This document shows positions 1 through 6,402 of a stretch of 6,814 nucleotides of DNA, piece by piece. Source of the stretch: Candidatus Kuenenia stuttgartensis (GTDB lineage: Bacteria; Planctomycetota; Planctomycetia; Isosphaerales; Isosphaeraceae); NCBI GenBank assembly GCA_945872325.1, contig CAMBZY010000178.1, positions 1 to 6,814 on the forward strand, written 5' to 3'. The notes under the pieces were generated by a model. That model did no database searches, was not told where the DNA came from, and saw only the letters and a program-made list of their open reading frames with translations. The position numbers were made by a program, and so were the translations under genes. The first letter of the stretch is position 1; each line of letters opens with the position of its first letter.

Positions 1-1
1 G

Positions 2-139
2 ATCAAGTCGGACAAGGACTTCGATTTTCTGATCGTTCCTGGCGCAGGACACGGGTCGGCTGAAACACCTTACGGTAGCAGACGACGCATGGACTTTCTG
101 GTTCGACATTTACTTGGCGTTGAACCACGTCAGAATTAA
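2..139 (+). CDS. S9-family serine peptidase (prolyl oligopeptidase / DPP IV-like), C-terminal fragment
   Basis: This is the 3' end of a gene that starts left of the window; 45 residues and the TAA stop (137-139) are visible. The segment reads KDFDFLIVPGAGHG, then ETPYGSRRRMDFLVRHLLGV. This matches the end of the alpha/beta-hydrolase domain of S9B/S9C peptidases, where a buried strand ending in a GxGHG-like turn carries the catalytic histidine (here the codon at 50-52) and an RRRMDFLVRHLLG helix closes the protein. Known family members cleave peptides after proline or alanine and are often periplasmic or secreted in Gram-negative bacteria. The catalytic serine and aspartate, any signal peptide and the beta-propeller lie outside the window, so the exact subfamily cannot be fixed. 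The family-level call is fairly safe because of the HG...RRR.DF.VRHLLG pattern. Confidence 0.8.
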   Translation: MKSDKDFDFLIVPGAGHGSAETPYGSRRRMDFLVRHLLGVEPRQN

Positions 140-148
140 TCACTGCAC

Positions 149-194
149 TACAACCGCTACAATCGCAACAACTCCTTTAATCCAAACGGTTGTA
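149..194. repeat. Inverted repeat after the S9 peptidase gene
   Basis: TACAACCG (149-156) is the exact reverse complement of CGGTTGTA (187-194), with 30 bases between the arms. It begins ten bases after the peptidase stop codon, where a transcript end would be expected. The loop is long and no T-tract follows, so it is a poor intrinsic terminator, and an 8-base match at this distance could be chance. A short dyad, AGCTT-C-AAGCT, follows at 197-207. Confidence 0.2.
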
Positions 195-298
195 CCAGCT
201 TCAAGCTCATTAAGTTTGTCTGAAGTGATTCAAGTTGTCGATGAAAATTGGTGTAGGAGAGCTCTCATAAACAGGATTTTGAGAGCGATTGCAGTCTC

Positions 299-306
299 AG
301 GAGGAG
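299..306 (+). promoter_or_regulatory. Ribosome binding site of the barrel protein gene; decides the start codon
   Basis: AGGAGGAG is a strong Shine-Dalgarno sequence. The first in-frame ATG (308) is only one to three bases downstream, too close for normal initiation. The next in-frame ATG (317) lies about ten bases downstream, close to the usual spacing. I therefore place the start at 317, which also leaves a more typical signal peptide. Confidence 0.7.
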
Positions 307-316
307 AATGGAACTC

Positions 317-1402
317 ATGAATTGTTCTCAAATAAAACAGCTCCTCCAATACGGGTTGGCCATTTTTACACTATTATGCATTTCAAGCGAGTATTCGGAA
401 GCTCTAGCTCAGGAACCAGTACCATTTGATGCAGCGGCGTTGGGGCTTGAAATTCCAACTGTTTCGCCAGGCGATGGTGTCGCGTTACCGATTGTGGCGA
501 ATACGATCGCAGCTCCTCCGGGAGTTGCAATGCCAGAGGAAATGGTGATGAATTCGCCATTCGACGTGGCGATGGAGTCGATTTTTGGGGAAGCCAATTC
601 CGCTAACTGGCGGCCTTTGTCGGCGAGGAATTTCTTCTCGGAAGGTTGGAATCAACCGTTTGTATTTACACCTCGATCGACTTCGGGAGCTCCTCGACAG
701 GGCTGGATCAATTCGTTTGATGGTGTGATGTATCGTTTGTGGTTTAATGCGTTTGGGTACAGGCAAAATGTCGGGAAAAATGGCAACACCTATTTTTCTG
801 ACTGGACAATCTTCGTTCCACTCAATCGCCGTCTGGATATCAGGCTCGATATTCCTTATGTGAATACAAATAAAGGCGGCACGAATAATGGCTATATCAC
901 ACAATTTGGTGATATGACTCTGACCAGTCGGTTTTTACTGCATGAAACACTCGACACATCGGTGATTGCGGTTGCTGCAACGTCAATCCCAACAGGCCAG
1001 CCTGCAACGGGTGGAGGTGCCACTCAATTAGGAACGGGCTTGCAATTCTGGCATGCGATGGAAGATCGATGGGTCGTTCGCGGTGGTGTGAATGTGATTG
1101 TACCTGCAACGAACAGGCCCGATGGAATTCGAACAAACGGAAATGTAAATATGGCTCTGGGCAAATATATCACAGAACCCGGCACGCCCTGGTTTGGCGA
1201 CATGGTTTTATACACCTCAGCCAATTTAATCACATCGGTTGACGACCGTGGCCCCAACAACACGTTTTTCAGTCTGACACCGGGTTATCGTGCGGAAATC
1301 ACCAATAATTGGTATCACCTCGGTGGTGTTGAAGTTCCCATGGTGGGCGGCCCCTCGAATTACACTTACGGCTTGCAGTTCTGGATTTTAAAGGTTTTTT
1401 GA
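317..1402 (+). CDS. Secreted outer-membrane beta-barrel protein, planctomycete type (MetA/transporter-like)
   Basis: The product is 361 residues from ATG 317; the ATG at 308 would add three residues but is too close to the Shine-Dalgarno. It opens with a type I signal peptide: a lysine at 7, a hydrophobic run from about 12 to 24, and an ALA cleavage motif at 29-31. A low-complexity Pro/Ala/Val stretch follows to about residue 70, then an EGWNQPF...APRQGWINSFDG region. The rest is alternating polar/aromatic strands with FGDMTLTSRFLL and an IPTGQPATGGG turn, and the protein ends in phenylalanine (FWILKVF), the usual C-terminal outer-membrane barrel signal. This resembles barrel proteins annotated as transporter or 'MetA-pathway of phenol degradation', a label that says little about substrate. 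I infer an outer-membrane channel or structural barrel; the ligand is unknown. The stop codon overlaps the methyltransferase start. Confidence 0.75.
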   Translation: MNCSQIKQLLQYGLAIFTLLCISSEYSEALAQEPVPFDAAALGLEIPTVSPGDGVALPIVANTIAAPPGVAMPEEMVMNSPFDVAMESIFGEANSANWRPLSARNFFSEGWNQPFVFTPRSTSGAPRQGWINSFDGVMYRLWFNAFGYRQNVGKNGNTYFSDWTIFVPLNRRLDIRLDIPYVNTNKGGTNNGYITQFGDMTLTSRFLLHETLDTSVIAVAATSIPTGQPATGGGATQLGTGLQFWHAMEDRWVVRGGVNVIVPATNRPDGIRTNGNVNMALGKYITEPGTPWFGDMVLYTSANLITSVDDRGPNNTFFSLTPGYRAEITNNWYHLGGVEVPMVGGPSNYTYGLQFWILKVF

Positions 1403-2217
1403 TGTCATCACAAATGATCGTTGAAATTGCTGATATCGAGGACCCTCGGCTGGATATCTATCGCTCATTAAAAGCAACCAACAGCACGCGAGACTTGAAT
1501 CTCTTTGTGGTGGAAGGTTCTCTACTGGTGGAACGGTTATTGCAATCGCGATATGAGACCGAGTTTTTATTGACACATCCGGACTGGATTAAAAACCCCA
1601 GGTTCCCGATTCCGAATCATGTCAAAGTCTATTGTACCAGTCGCCAGATGATGACCGAACTGGTCGGCTTTTCGTTCCACCAGGGAATTATGGCCTGCGG
1701 AAGGCGTGCAGACTGGCCGACTCTTGGCGAACTTCTGAAGGATCCATCGCGGGATCTTAATACAATCGTGATTTGTCCTGCGATAGACAATCCGGAAAAT
1801 CTCGGTTCGATTGCACGAACGGCTGAGGCTTTAGGAGTAGGTGCCATCATCGTTGGAACGGCAAGCCCTGACCCGCTTTCGAGAAGGTTAACGCGTGTAT
1901 CGATGGGAGCCACGTTGAAATTGCCAGTTTTGAAATACGAGAATACGCACGATGCACTTGACGAATTAAAAGCAGCTGGTTTTGAATTTGTAGCAACGCT
2001 TGCGGATCATGGTTGCAAGGAGCTTTTTTCGTTCCATCGGCCTGAAAAAGTCGGACTACTCCTGGGCAGGGAACGAGAGGGACTTGCTCCAGAGTTTGCG
2101 GAACGAGCGGATCACCGGGTGACCATATCGATGGTTCCGGGAGCGGATTCGCTGAATGTGTCGGTAGCAGCCGGAATTTTCCTCTACCATTTCAGCCAGT
2201 CCAAGCATGTTTTATAG
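1402..2217 (+). CDS. SpoU/TrmH-family RNA 2'-O-ribose methyltransferase
   Basis: The product is 271 residues. Enzymes of this SPOUT family transfer a methyl group from S-adenosylmethionine to a ribose 2'-OH in tRNA or rRNA, working as dimers with a trefoil-knot active site. Residues 27-100 look like the L30e-like substrate-binding domain (NLFVVEGSLLVERLL, then FSFHQGIMACGRR). The three catalytic-domain motifs are intact: motif 1 at 130-142 (NPENLGSIARTAE, with N133 and R139), motif 2 at 219-228 (LLLGREREGL, with E224), and motif 3 at 246-257 (PGADSLNVSVAA, with S250 and N252). ATG 1402 is chosen because it sits in a TGATG overlap with the preceding stop and has a weak TAAAGG (1389-1394) upstream; a TTG at 1399 is a less likely start. 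The target RNA (23S G2251-type, tRNA G18-type or other) cannot be told from motifs alone. Confidence 0.92.
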   Translation: MSSQMIVEIADIEDPRLDIYRSLKATNSTRDLNLFVVEGSLLVERLLQSRYETEFLLTHPDWIKNPRFPIPNHVKVYCTSRQMMTELVGFSFHQGIMACGRRADWPTLGELLKDPSRDLNTIVICPAIDNPENLGSIARTAEALGVGAIIVGTASPDPLSRRLTRVSMGATLKLPVLKYENTHDALDELKAAGFEFVATLADHGCKELFSFHRPEKVGLLLGREREGLAPEFAERADHRVTISMVPGADSLNVSVAAGIFLYHFSQSKHVL

Positions 2218-2227
2218 GGCTTTAGGT

Positions 2228-2269
2228 TGAAAATGAACGGTTGCCTTGTAGCCCTCAGGCCCATTTTCA
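2228..2269 (+). repeat. Inverted repeat just after the methyltransferase gene
   Basis: TGAAAATG (2228-2235) pairs perfectly with CATTTTCA (2262-2269). Inside the 26-base loop, GCCT (2243-2246) can pair with AGGC (2257-2260), giving a two-part stem-loop. It starts ten bases after the stop codon at 2217. No T-tract follows, so it may be a 3'-end stabilising structure or the first element of the lpxB leader rather than an intrinsic terminator. Confidence 0.3.
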
Positions 2270-2289
2270 GGATAAGATATGGCCATGTC

Positions 2290-2344
2290 GGTTGAACTCA
2301 ACCGTGAACATACATTTCGCCAGGTTTCGAGACCTGGCGTTCAC
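2290..2344 (+). promoter_or_regulatory. Two adjacent hairpins in the leader of lpxB
   Basis: The first hairpin is GGTTG-AACT-CAACC (2290-2303). The second has a perfect 8-pair stem, CGCCAGGT (2318-2325) with ACCTGGCG (2332-2339), closing a six-base loop. GTGAA (2304-2308) and TTCAC (2340-2344) can extend the second stem across a 9-base bulge on the 5' side. The lpxB start lies 29 bases further on and has no recognisable Shine-Dalgarno. The pairing is read directly from the sequence; a regulatory role in lpxB expression is inference, and a terminator without a T-tract is the alternative. Confidence 0.4.
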
Positions 2345-2373
2345 TAGACGACACTTCGCGATTCCAAATCATC

Positions 2374-3543
2374 ATGAGCAAGCGGATTTTCATCTCAGCG
2401 GGCGAACCTTCCGGCGATGTCCACGGCTCGAATCTGGCCAAGGCCCTGAAATCGCAATGGCCGGATGTGGAGTTGATCGGCTTTGGTGGCCCGAAAATGG
2501 CCGAAGCCGGAGTGAATCTGAACTATAAGCTCACCGACCACGCTGTGATGGGGTTCGGTAAAGTGATCGGAAAGATCGGGACCTTTCTCGGGATTATTAA
2601 ACAGGCGGCCACGATTTTTGATGAGCAAAGGCCCGATGCGGTCGTGTTGATCGACTACCCAGGCCTGCACTGGTGGATTGCCAAGCGGGCCAAACAGCGT
2701 GGAATTCCCGTTTTCTATCACGTTCCACCACAGCTTTGGGCTTGGGCTGGCTGGCGTGTGAAAAAAGTGAAAGACCGGTTCAGCTACCTGTTTTGCAGCC
2801 TGCCGTTCGAGCCAAAGTGGTATGCCGATCGTGGTTATCCTTATGCAGAGTATGTCGGCCACCCGTTTTTTGACGACTTGGACAAGCGTAAGGTGGACGA
2901 AGCCTGGGTGGAGCAACAAAAGGCCCGGTCGGATCATTGGCTGGCGATCTTGCCAGGCTCGCGTCAGCAGGAGATTGAGGGCAATCTGCCGATGATGATC
3001 AAGGCCATTGAGCGGGTCTCCAAAGAACGCCCGGACGTTCGATACGCTGTGGCGTGTTTGTCCGACGCTCACAAGGCCAAGGTCGAGAAGGTCTTGCACG
3101 ACCATCCCCTGCCCGCCTGGTTTATTGATCGGATCGAGCTGTTTGTCGCCAGAACGCCTGAAATTTTAAGGCTTGCTGAGATGGCCTGGAGTGTCAGTGG
3201 GTCTGTGAGTCTGGAGCTGATGTACGAGACGGTGCCCACCGTGATTGTTTATCGGGTGAAGCCGATCCAGATGCGGATGAGCGATGTTTTGCTCAAGGCC
3301 CCGTTTATCACTCTGACAAACCTGCTGGCCGGGTGGGATGTCATGCCTGAATATCCAACAGAGGTTGATGTGGATAAAGAGATGGCCGACTGGGCCCTGC
3401 TCTGGCTGAATGATCCGACGGAAGCCAAGCGAAAGCGCGAGGCGTTGGCAGCCTTACGTGATCAATACTGTCAGCCAGGCGCGTCCGTGACTGTGGCCGC
3501 CCGAATCGCCCAGATTCTTGAAGCTTGGTCGAAGTTGAAATAA
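2374..3543 (+). CDS. lpxB: Lipid-A-disaccharide synthase
   Basis: LpxB (GT19, GT-B fold) joins UDP-2,3-diacylglucosamine to lipid X, forming the beta-1,6 disaccharide core of lipid A at the inner face of the cytoplasmic membrane. The product has 389 residues, normal for the family. Visible motifs are AGEPSGD (9-15), IGFGGPKM (35-42), AVMGF (57-61), LIDYPG (92-97) with D94 as the likely catalytic aspartate, PPQLWAW...R (118-128), LPFE (143-146), VGHP (161-164), LPGSR..E (193-200), SGSVSLE (275-281) and TNLLAG (315-320). The start is firm because ISAGEPSGD begins at residue 7 and an in-frame stop (2305-2307) lies upstream with no other ATG between. No Shine-Dalgarno is visible. Some signatures differ from Proteobacteria: DYPGLHW for DxPDFN, SGSVSLE for SGTxxLE, and MPEYPTE where E. 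coli has a glutamine-containing segment. The gene is more GC-rich than its neighbours. No other lpx gene is adjacent. Confidence 0.95.
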   Translation: MSKRIFISAGEPSGDVHGSNLAKALKSQWPDVELIGFGGPKMAEAGVNLNYKLTDHAVMGFGKVIGKIGTFLGIIKQAATIFDEQRPDAVVLIDYPGLHWWIAKRAKQRGIPVFYHVPPQLWAWAGWRVKKVKDRFSYLFCSLPFEPKWYADRGYPYAEYVGHPFFDDLDKRKVDEAWVEQQKARSDHWLAILPGSRQQEIEGNLPMMIKAIERVSKERPDVRYAVACLSDAHKAKVEKVLHDHPLPAWFIDRIELFVARTPEILRLAEMAWSVSGSVSLELMYETVPTVIVYRVKPIQMRMSDVLLKAPFITLTNLLAGWDVMPEYPTEVDVDKEMADWALLWLNDPTEAKRKREALAALRDQYCQPGASVTVAARIAQILEAWSKLK

Positions 3544-3575
3544 CTCGAGCTTTATGGCTTAATCATAATCGAAGA

Positions 3576-3616
3576 AATGAATCCAGGGGCGATAAATCAT
3601 CGCCCATGGATTTATT
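3576..3616. terminator. Bidirectional intrinsic terminator between the convergent lpxB and subtilase genes
   Basis: A long hairpin: the inner stem GGGCGAT (3587-3593) pairs with ATCGCCC (3599-3605) around the five-base loop AAATC. After a single G/A mismatch (3586/3606), ten further pairs follow, AAATGAATCCA side 3576-3585 with 3607-3616, including one G-T wobble. The 3' arm ends in TTTATT, and on the opposite strand the arm is followed by TTTCTTC. It lies 33 bases after the lpxB stop and about 87 bases beyond the subtilase stop, where a shared terminator for converging transcripts would sit. Confidence 0.8.
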
Positions 3617-3671
3617 GGTCTGAGACTTTTAAAACGACGGATTATATTTCTATCGTTGCTTGCATCAGACC
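3617..3671. repeat. Second inverted repeat next to the terminator
   Basis: GGTCTGA (3617-3623) is exactly complementary to TCAGACC (3665-3671). Within the 41-base interval AACGA can pair with TCGTT, giving a nested stem. It directly abuts the terminator hairpin and lies in the expected 3' untranslated region of the minus-strand subtilase. A 3'-end structure, a backup terminator or chance are all possible; no product can be assigned. Confidence 0.3.
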
Positions 3672-3702
3672 TATTGATTAAATCTTATTTACGCATGATG
3701 AA

Positions 3703-6252
3703 TTACCTGATTTTTTTCAGGATGTAATTCAGCCCATTGATGGCCTTAGCTGGCTTCAGCTCGAAAGTATAATTACCATTCACTGGGGCCACAAAGTTCC
3801 AGTCCTTGGCTGATTCTACTTTCAGGTTATACATTCCTGCCGCTGCGTTCTGAATTGAATAGAAGCCCTTGGAATTGGTTACGGCTGTCGCTTCATTGGA
3901 AGTGATGAGCCGAATCGTGAAATTCGAGAACACACCTAAATCACCGTAAGCACGATCCTGAACCGTCACAGTCCATGCACCGCTAGGTTTTGTACCAAAG
4001 AATTTGGACATCGATTCGTATGGAATGAACCGGGTTCCGTTCAGATTCCTGGCGGGTGGGATTTGGTTGTCGGCGTATTCATCGAATGAGAAATTCACCA
4101 GGTTTTGGCTATTACTACCGTTCCGGTTTAGTAATATGACAGAGGTTTTATCAGGTGAAATCAAGGTGATGATCAAGTCGCCCACATGCGAATGGGTTAG
4201 ATTTAGACCAACCTCAATTCCAGCAATTGGCAGAGTCAGACCAGTGATGTTTGCCGTTTTAGTGACAGTCCTCATATCGATCACCCGATGATTTTGAGTG
4301 ATTGATGTGCCTTGCTTGTTGATGTAATCGAACACGTTGTTATTATTGACATCGTTGTAGACTCGAAGTCGGCCCAGACCAGCCCCATTCGTTCCATCAG
4401 TGATTTGGCCCATCAAAGCATTTTTGGGCAAGAACGTGAAATCGACGTTCGCCTGATCGTCTGGGAGAATATTGACAGTTTGGGTTCCATTAGCCGGACT
4501 TACGGTGATGCTGTTCGCTGGAGAACCGGAGAGCAAACTGATGCCCATTGTTGTATTTGAGGGCAATCCGGTGAATTCATATGTACCATCTGAGGCTGTT
4601 GTTGCAATTGGTTCGAACGCTTCTCTGCTGCCGCTATTATTGAGGTCAGCATAGACATTTAGACCGCTGTAAGTAGTCTCTCCGATATCGTACATATTGT
4701 TTGCATTCAGGTCCGAATAAGCTCGTCCAACGACCTTGGCAGGTTTGGGGCTGATTTTCAAAGCATCATAAATATTCAGACGCCCACCTGTGACAGTCTT
4801 TCCATCGAGAGAAGGTGTTGGCACGGCTGTTTGAAGCAGAACATCACGAATCTGATTCGCTGTCGCTGTGGGATAAAGTGACGCATAAAGTGCGACAGCC
4901 CCAGCAACGTGAGGGGTTGCCATGGATGTACCATCAAAAGATGCATAAGCTGAGGTTGGAACGCTCGAGTAAATTCCTGACCCCGGGGCTCCAATATCAA
5001 CTGTGGTTGCACCGTAACTTGAGAACCATGAAATGGATCCATTACTAGTAATCGATGCCACGGAGATCACCGATTCGAAAGACGCCGCCGTTTCGGTTGA
5101 AGTTCCAGAAAGCGTCGAATAGCCCGAAGGATAATATGGGCTACTATCATTATTCGTAGTAGAATTTCCAGCAGCAGCAGCAAATATAATATCGGCTTTT
5201 GCTTGTCGAATGATGGCGTCCTTCAAGGATTGCGAATAACCACCGCCGCCCCATGAATTATTGGTAACGACCATATTTATCCCATGGCGTTTTTTCAGGT
5301 CAGACATGTAGTCAATGGCCCTGACGGCATCTGCTGTTGTGCCACCATTAACGTCAAGAAACTTCGCAGAGATGATCGTCACATCCCAATTCACACCGGC
5401 CACACCGATCCCATTGTTCCCTTTACCACCAATCGTTCCCGCCACGTGAGTTCCATGATCGTCATCCACTGAATCATAGACGGTGTTGTCATTGTTCACA
5501 AAGTCCCAGCCGTTAACATCATCGATATAACCATTTCCATCATTATCAATCCCGTCAACCAGATCGTATGGATTCACCCAGATGTTATCTACAAGATCTG
5601 GGTGAGTGACTTGAATCCCCGTATCTATAACACCAACAAATACCGACTTGGACCCTGTAACACCTTGATTCCAGGCTTTTTCCGCAGCGATTCCATAAGT
5701 ATTTGTGGTGCCTGCTGGCCCAACGGGCGTAGGCGTATCGTCTCCAGACATGCCCCAGAGTTGACCACTTGTGTAGTAGGGATCGTTACTCACCGCACTG
5801 GTCGTATACAAATAATCTGGTTCTGCGAAAGCGACATTCGGTTGCCTGGAAAACCATGCCTTTGCTGATTCTACCGATACCGAAGTAGGAAATTGTATTA
5901 ATTCAAGAACTCCGGAGGCGGAACTACTGCGAATTTCGCGTTTCAAGTCCACTCCAAAAGCATAGCGATTCATCGCACGAATCTGGCTGCTGGTTTGAGG
6001 CTTGTATTGAACCAGCAATTCACCTTTCACATACGGAGCAGGACTGACTCCGGAACCAGGACTTGGAACGGACGGCGAAATGATTGCAGGCTTGGATGTC
6101 GCACCAGGTACCGTGACCGACAGTACAACTCTCTCTTCAAGGCTCTCAACAACACGACTGAAACTTAAGTTCCGTCGCGTTTTAGGGGTTTTATTCCCAT
6201 TCGTCGTAATTGAATACGGATTCGAAGCTTTATTTGATCTGAAAAACGTCAT
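3703..6252 (-). CDS. Large extracellular subtilisin-like (S8) serine protease with SdrD-B-like and P-domain tail
   Basis: The product is 849 residues from ATG 6252, chosen for its good Shine-Dalgarno; a longer frame to 6366 adds 38 unlikely residues. Order of parts: a basic Ser/Asn-rich N-terminus with the planctomycete signature ESLEERVVLS (36-45); a fervidolysin-like propeptide (about 74-150, KGELLVQYKP...PNVAFAEPDYLY); and an S8 domain (about 200-500). The triad is complete: D210 (VIDTG), H266 (DHGTHVAG) and S443 (GTSMATPHVAG), with oxyanion N363 (AAGNS). An Asp/Asn-rich probable calcium loop (DGIDNDGNGYIDD, 233-245) lies between D210 and H266. The tail has an SdrD-B-like domain (about 505-610, DLNANNMYD and DLNNSGSRE loops), then a second one (about 610-645 and 786-815) apparently split by a P-domain (about 655-785, THSHVGDLIITLISP...SGAWTVTVQD). 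It likely degrades extracellular protein after self-processing. No classical signal peptide or C-terminal sorting motif is seen. Confidence 0.93.
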   Translation of the reverse strand: MTFFRSNKASNPYSITTNGNKTPKTRRNLSFSRVVESLEERVVLSVTVPGATSKPAIISPSVPSPGSGVSPAPYVKGELLVQYKPQTSSQIRAMNRYAFGVDLKREIRSSSASGVLELIQFPTSVSVESAKAWFSRQPNVAFAEPDYLYTTSAVSNDPYYTSGQLWGMSGDDTPTPVGPAGTTNTYGIAAEKAWNQGVTGSKSVFVGVIDTGIQVTHPDLVDNIWVNPYDLVDGIDNDGNGYIDDVNGWDFVNNDNTVYDSVDDDHGTHVAGTIGGKGNNGIGVAGVNWDVTIISAKFLDVNGGTTADAVRAIDYMSDLKKRHGINMVVTNNSWGGGGYSQSLKDAIIRQAKADIIFAAAAGNSTTNNDSSPYYPSGYSTLSGTSTETAASFESVISVASITSNGSISWFSSYGATTVDIGAPGSGIYSSVPTSAYASFDGTSMATPHVAGAVALYASLYPTATANQIRDVLLQTAVPTPSLDGKTVTGGRLNIYDALKISPKPAKVVGRAYSDLNANNMYDIGETTYSGLNVYADLNNSGSREAFEPIATTASDGTYEFTGLPSNTTMGISLLSGSPANSITVSPANGTQTVNILPDDQANVDFTFLPKNALMGQITDGTNGAGLGRLRVYNDVNNNNVFDYINKQGTSITQNHRVIDMRTVTKTANITGLTLPIAGIEVGLNLTHSHVGDLIITLISPDKTSVILLNRNGSNSQNLVNFSFDEYADNQIPPARNLNGTRFIPYESMSKFFGTKPSGAWTVTVQDRAYGDLGVFSNFTIRLITSNEATAVTNSKGFYSIQNAAAGMYNLKVESAKDWNFVAPVNGNYTFELKPAKAINGLNYILKKIR

Positions 6253-6260
6253 CGCGGTTA

Positions 6261-6266
6261 CCTCTC
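6261..6266 (-). promoter_or_regulatory. Ribosome binding site of the subtilase; decides its start
   Basis: On the minus strand GAGAGG lies eight bases before ATG 6252. The longer frame's first ATG (6366) would give an N-terminus unlike the family, whereas the start at 6252 places the LEERVVLS signature at residues 38-45, the usual distance from the N-terminus for such proteins. Confidence 0.7.
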
Positions 6267-6402
6267 TGCAAGTTTCATAGCTGAGGATGAAAATCGTCAC
6301 GCCCGACACAAAAGTTCTGGGGGAAGAAAACGGTGCTTCTCGCAGGTCAAGATTGAGATCTTGCATTCACCCAGAAAATCTGTGTCGCCAAATGAATACT
6401 CG

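Noticed and set aside
114..320. Plus-strand frame of 68 codons between the S9 peptidase and the barrel gene
   Set aside because: It begins inside the peptidase coding end in another frame, has no ribosome binding site, and its translation is low-complexity Thr/Ser-rich with no recognisable feature.
485..904. Open frame of 139 codons on the minus strand inside the barrel gene
   Set aside because: It is an antisense shadow of a well-supported gene, with Arg/His/Ile-rich, motif-free translation.
1399..1401. TTG as the methyltransferase start
   Set aside because: It adds only one residue before an ATG that overlaps the upstream stop in the common TGATG arrangement.
2395..3105. Long open frame (236 codons) on the minus strand across lpxB
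   Set aside because: It lies wholly within the clearly coding lpxB, and its translation shows no family motif. Long antisense frames are common opposite GC-rich genes.
5521..5600. GAT/ATC-rich stretch in the subtilase that looks repetitive at DNA level
   Set aside because: It encodes the Asp/Asn-rich calcium-type loop (DGIDNDGNGYIDD) of the S8 domain; the repetition follows from the amino acids.
6253..6366. Extension of the subtilase start to ATG 6366, adding 38 residues
   Set aside because: ATG 6252 has a well-placed GAGAGG eight bases upstream, and the extension would push the LEERVVLS signature away from its usual N-terminal place. The added residues show no signal peptide pattern that continues sensibly into the protein.
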